A DNA stretch of 8,199 bases from Rhodospirillaceae bacterium. GTDB taxonomy: Bacteria; Pseudomonadota; Alphaproteobacteria; UBA8366; GCA-2717185. Positions 5,737-8,199 of the stretch are shown here, piece by piece. A model generated the notes under the pieces. The model searched no databases. It was not told where the DNA came from and saw only the letters and a program-made list of their open reading frames with translations. A program made the translations under genes and the position numbers. Every line of letters begins with the position of its first letter. Positions within the stretch are counted from its first letter, which is position 1. Location of the stretch: the NCBI GenBank assembly GCA_018660965.1, contig JABJJH010000317.1, positions 1 to 8,199 of the forward strand, written 5' to 3'.

Positions 5737-6228
5737 GAATCGGCTAACGTGACAACTTTGTATCTTCTCTGCGGAAAGATTGCTTCCGGAAAGTCGACGC
5801 TTGCGCGTCACTTGGCGGCGGGCGCGGCAACCCTGCTCATCAGTGAAGATTATTGGTTGTCGAATTTATTTACCGGTGACTTGAATACAATCGACGATTA
5901 CGCGCGTCTTTCGGCGCGGCTTCGCACCGCCATGGGGCCGCACATTGTCGATATATTGCAACAAGGCCATTCCGTCGTTCTCGATTTCCCGGCGAATACC
6001 GTTGAATATCGAAACTGGATGCGTTCGTTGATCGATCAGGCCGAGGTCGCCCACGAACTTCATTGGCTTGATGTTCCGGACATGATCTGCAAGCAGAGAC
6101 TTCAGGAACGCAATTCGAGCGGCGAGCACCAGTTCCAGGTAGGCGAAGCGGACTACGATCTGTTCACGAAATATTTCGTCCCTCCGGGACCCAGCGAGGG
6201 CTTCAACATCGTCGTTCACACACCCTGA
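5734..6228 (+). CDS. P-loop kinase-like ATP-binding protein (AAA_33 type)
   Basis: This 164-residue protein is a small P-loop NTPase of the adenylate/zeta-kinase fold. Walker A is GKIASGKST at 14-22. It is followed by LISEDYWLSNL, where the acidic SED is typical of the substrate or Mg site, then DDYARLSARLR and the beta strand SVVLDFPANT. A probable lid region with CKQRLQERN comes next, and the end is YFVPPGPSEGFNIVVH. The length suits a stand-alone member of the family. It probably phosphorylates a small molecule or other acceptor, but the substrate is unknown. It has no partner gene in tight linkage, lies 190 bases after the HigA relic, and has lower G+C (row 5821-5880 has 29 of 60). The start lacks a Shine-Dalgarno, and no better in-frame start is seen. 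Confidence 0.82.
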   Translation: MESANVTTLYLLCGKIASGKSTLARHLAAGAATLLISEDYWLSNLFTGDLNTIDDYARLSARLRTAMGPHIVDILQQGHSVVLDFPANTVEYRNWMRSLIDQAEVAHELHWLDVPDMICKQRLQERNSSGEHQFQVGEADYDLFTKYFVPPGPSEGFNIVVHTP

Positions 6229-6241
6229 CCCAACAGTTGGG
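6229..6241. other. Short palindrome directly after the kinase stop codon
   Basis: CCCAACAGTTGGG is a perfect 13-base palindrome that begins on the base after the TGA. The stem it could form is short and no T-tract follows, so it is a weak terminator at best. A protein-binding site is equally possible. Confidence 0.3.
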
Positions 6242-6553
6242 GGGACACCCGCTTTATGGCGACAAACGAGAGTGCACGCCTACATATAGCGGTATTGCGT
6301 GCGATATAAACTTACATAAAATAAATGCATTTTCGTGATAATCTCCATTATGGAAACCGGTTTGGAACAAGTTTCAAGCTGCGCCGACTAAATCCAGTGC
6401 GCCGCCATCCCGTTATTTCCGAGGCGTAATAGTTGAGCCGGAAATAGCGGCGCCGCGTCGTCGTCATCGAGCCAGACGCGCCGAGAACATCGACGGCCTG
6501 GCCGACCGCAACATCCAGCCTCAACCGTCATAACGCGAGGCGCGTTCAGGACC
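6242..6553. other. Convergent intergenic region: AT-rich half, then GC-rich half with a hairpin
   Basis: No gene is supported here. From about 6280 to 6380 the DNA is AT-rich and holds GATAAT (6337-6342) 7 bases before an ATG at 6350. That frame stops after 13 codons (METGLEQVSSCAD), so it is a truncated or chance frame. The palindrome AAACCGGTTT lies at 6354-6363. From about 6380 the composition returns to the GC-rich backbone type, suggesting a junction near there. The GC-rich half holds the stem-loop at 6410-6450 and leads into the 3' end of the CoA-transferase. Confidence 0.4.
6410..6450. other. Stem-loop with 12-base arms
   Basis: The left arm CCGTTATTTCCG (6410-6421) pairs with the right arm CGGAAATAGCGG (6439-6450) across a 17-base loop. 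All twelve positions pair on the plus-strand RNA if one G-U is allowed. It lies between the ends of two convergent genes, where a transcription stop is expected, but no T-tract follows. It could also be a mobile-element end or a REP-like unit. Confidence 0.45.
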
Positions 6554-7753
6554 TTAGGGGATCGCCCCGGCGCCGCGCAGCTTTTGGATCGCGTCGGAAT
6601 CATAGCCATGGTCGCGCAACACTTCCTCGGTATGTTCGCCCAGATGCGGGGCCGGTCCGGCCGGACGCTTTTCCACACCATGGACCCATAGCGGGCTGTC
6701 GACGGTCAGGGTCGCGCCGCTGTTTGGCGCGTGCAACGGTTTGATCGCGCCGCTGGCCTGCATTTGCGGATCGTCGAACAAATCCTCGGTCTTGCTGACC
6801 TGCCCGAAGACGAGGTTGTTTTCCGACAAAATCGCGCGCCAATCGGCGAAGTCCCGTTGCGCGAACACCTTGTCCAGCGCCAGAATCAAGAGCCGCCGGT
6901 GTTCGCGGCGCGAGTCCGGCGCCTCGAACCGCGCATCGTTGGCAAGCGATTCATCCCCGGTGAGGGCGGCGAAATCGGCCCAGCGGTGCGGCTGGTGGAT
7001 CAGGTTCAGATGAATCCAGCGGTCGTCCCGGGTGCGGTACAAATTGTTCAGGGCGTCGTCGGATTCCTCGCGCGGCGGGCGGCATTGCACGTCGCCGCCA
7101 CACAACACCGATTGCGTATACAGCCCGTTCCACCACACGCCATTGGCCAGCAGGGATGTTGACACCTGCGCGCCCTTGCCGGTTTTTTCGCGCTGATACA
7201 TCGCCGACATGATCGCCGCGAACAGCGCCGTGGCCGTGGGGTGATCGCCCATGCCGGGCAGGGACCGGGCCGGGGCGGATTCCGGGGACGGCTTGACGAG
7301 GTCCATCAACCCCGTGCGCGCCCATAACGCGGTGCTGTCGAACCCGGCGCGGTCGGCATCCGGGCCCGCTTCGCCATAGGCCGACAGGGACCCGTAGATC
7401 AGGCGCTCGTTCAGCGGCGCCAGATCTTCGTATTGAATGCGCAGGCGCTTGCGCACGGGAAAGGGCATGTTGGTGACGAAAACATCGGCCTGCTCGACCA
7501 TCCGGTACAGCACGTCGAGGCCTTCCGGCGTTTTCAGATCGAGCGCGAGGCCTTTCTTGTTTCGGTTATCCAGGGTCCATTGCGCCGGCAAGTCGCCATC
7601 GGTGGGCCCGGCGCTGACCGAATTGCGGTAGGGGTCGCCGCGCCCCGGCGATTCGATCTTGATCACGTCGGCGCCGAAATCGGCCATGATCGTCGTGGAC
7701 GCCGGCCCCGCGATGAAGCTGGCGCAGTCGATCACTTTTATTCCCTCAAGCAT
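6554..7753 (-). CDS. Family III CoA-transferase (CaiB/BaiF type), complete
   Basis: This 399-residue enzyme belongs to the formyl-CoA/carnitine CoA-transferase family. It opens MLEGIKVIDCASFIAGP, then has FGADVIKIE at 26-34 and the RNKKGLALDLKTPEG block at 64-78. Asp170 in GMGDHPTATAL aligns with the catalytic Asp169 of formyl-CoA transferase and would form the aspartyl-CoA intermediate. REKTGKGAQV follows at 188-197, as is usual. Length is full. AAGGGA lies 8 bases before the ATG. The 3' end carries the right copy of the 25-base direct repeat, so the last codons may come from the inserted block. The gene is monocistronic as far as can be seen: a terminator isolates it from the cupin gene upstream. 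The substrate cannot be assigned. Confidence 0.95.
   Translation of the reverse strand: MLEGIKVIDCASFIAGPASTTIMADFGADVIKIESPGRGDPYRNSVSAGPTDGDLPAQWTLDNRNKKGLALDLKTPEGLDVLYRMVEQADVFVTNMPFPVRKRLRIQYEDLAPLNERLIYGSLSAYGEAGPDADRAGFDSTALWARTGLMDLVKPSPESAPARSLPGMGDHPTATALFAAIMSAMYQREKTGKGAQVSTSLLANGVWWNGLYTQSVLCGGDVQCRPPREESDDALNNLYRTRDDRWIHLNLIHQPHRWADFAALTGDESLANDARFEAPDSRREHRRLLILALDKVFAQRDFADWRAILSENNLVFGQVSKTEDLFDDPQMQASGAIKPLHAPNSGATLTVDSPLWVHGVEKRPAGPAPHLGEHTEEVLRDHGYDSDAIQKLRGAGAIP
6559..6583 (+). repeat. Direct repeat, right copy, inside the CoA-transferase 3' end
   Basis: These 25 bases match 2591-2615 at 24 positions. They encode the last residues of the CoA-transferase (LRGAGAIP region), which leaves the gene intact. 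In the integration model this would be the gene-restoring attachment-like site. Confidence 0.65.
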
Positions 7754-7876
7754 GCCGTTCGTCCCTTCCGTCTATAAATGCGGTGGGATGGATTGTTACG
7801 GATTTTCGGGAATTGTCCATGCGCGTTCGCCGCCGGTCGTTCATGCGGCGTCGGTCATATCGAATGCCTGTGACGC

Positions 7877-7910
7877 AAAAGGCGGACGGGAACGTCTGTT
7901 CCCGTCCGCC
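7877..7910 (-). terminator. Strong intrinsic terminator after the cupin gene
   Basis: A perfect 13-base-pair GC-rich stem (7881-7893 with 7898-7910) closes a 4-base loop. On the minus strand it is followed by TTTT (7880-7877), the order expected for Rho-independent termination. It lies 38 bases after the cupin stop and 124 bases before the CoA-transferase start, so it should separate the two genes. A smaller 5-base-pair hairpin (7928-7942) lies between the stop and this terminator. Confidence 0.85.
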
Positions 7911-7947
7911 AATTGTATTCGCGTAATGGCGCTTTAGGCGCCGTGAA

Positions 7948-8199
7948 TTAGGACGCCGCGATGACGTAGGCGTCGCGCTGGACGTTGTCCATATTCTGTC
8001 CTTCAAAGCGAATCAGGCGGGTTTCTTCCGTCCGCCGGGGCGAATGCAGATCGCCTTCGTTGTAGACAAACGCCGACCCGCGAGTCATTTCGTATTTTTT
8101 CTTCAATTTGACCTCGCCGGGCAGGCCGTCTTTTGGCGGCTTCACGCAGTCCCATTCGCTCATCTCGGTGACGCCCTTGGCTTGTCCGTAAATCGCCCA
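7948..8199 (-). CDS. Cupin-fold protein, cysteine-dioxygenase-like, C-terminal part
   Basis: The last 83 codons are in the window; the frame is open to the right edge (it begins WAIYGQAKGVTEM), so the ATG at 8163 is internal and not the start. The sequence YEMTRGSAFVYNEGDLHSPR, then TRLIRFEGQNMD, fits the second half of a beta-barrel cupin. In this family a GD-[IL]-HS motif supplies the third metal-ligand histidine, as in cysteine and 3-mercaptopropionate dioxygenase relatives. The protein is likely cytoplasmic and probably iron-dependent. The N-terminal metal ligands are outside the window, so the reaction is not assigned. The gene is followed by the terminator at 7877-7910. Confidence 0.6.
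   Translation of the reverse strand, partial: WAIYGQAKGVTEMSEWDCVKPPKDGLPGEVKLKKKYEMTRGSAFVYNEGDLHSPRRTEETRLIRFEGQNMDNVQRDAYVIAAS

Noticed and set aside
6228..6241. Integron attC start (ACCCAAC next to the kinase stop)
   Set aside because: No GTTRRRY partner occurs within 60-150 bases downstream, and none lies before the kinase start, so a gene-cassette reading is unsupported.
6358..6530. Minus-strand frame with SMTTTRRRYFRLNYYASEIT, first thought to be a transposase start
   Set aside because: It has no good start or ribosome site, the fold motifs of transposases do not follow, and other frames here are equally open in this GC-rich DNA.

Overview
The window looks like a piece of an alphaproteobacterial chromosome, probably Rhodospirillales-like. 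The backbone is about 60% G+C by eye. It is dense in acyl-CoA genes: family III CoA-transferases, an acyl-CoA dehydrogenase and a hotdog thioesterase. It also carries a DUF465 (YdcH-type) small protein, common in this class, behind an FNR/CRP-type promoter. The taxon is inferred from gene content and composition only.

Layout. Positions 1-1338 hold a minus-strand operon: an acyl-CoA dehydrogenase followed after 22 bases by a CoA-transferase that runs off the left edge. Its promoter region (about 1402-1467) has a perfect TATAAT, a small dyad and 12-base-period repeats. Positions 1584-2580 hold two plus-strand genes, a four-helix membrane protein of unknown function and a 4HBT/YbgC-like thioesterase. 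From about 2616 to 6400 the content changes to accessory DNA of lower G+C. It contains a minus-strand SF2 helicase of the RadD/Res type, the DUF465 gene with its promoter, a gene-poor stretch with a decayed HigA antitoxin relic, and a plus-strand P-loop kinase-like gene. From 6554 to the right edge the backbone resumes with a complete family III CoA-transferase and, upstream of it on the same strand, the C-terminal part of a cupin protein. A strong intrinsic terminator separates these two.

How it fits together. The flanking genes are ordinary acyl-CoA catabolism: CoA activation by transferase, alpha-beta dehydrogenation, and thioester hydrolysis. The middle block looks acquired. A 25-base direct repeat (24/25 identical) lies at its two ends, at 2591-2615 and 6559-6583. 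The right copy is the 3' end of the CoA-transferase gene and the left copy reads as a displaced tail of such a gene. This is the pattern left when an element enters the 3' end of a gene and restores it, but no integrase is present, so it remains a hypothesis. Two of the block's genes (helicase and kinase) lack a Shine-Dalgarno sequence and have a -10-like hexamer placed so that transcription would begin at or next to the start codon. I found no rRNA, tRNA, CRISPR array or intact insertion sequence.
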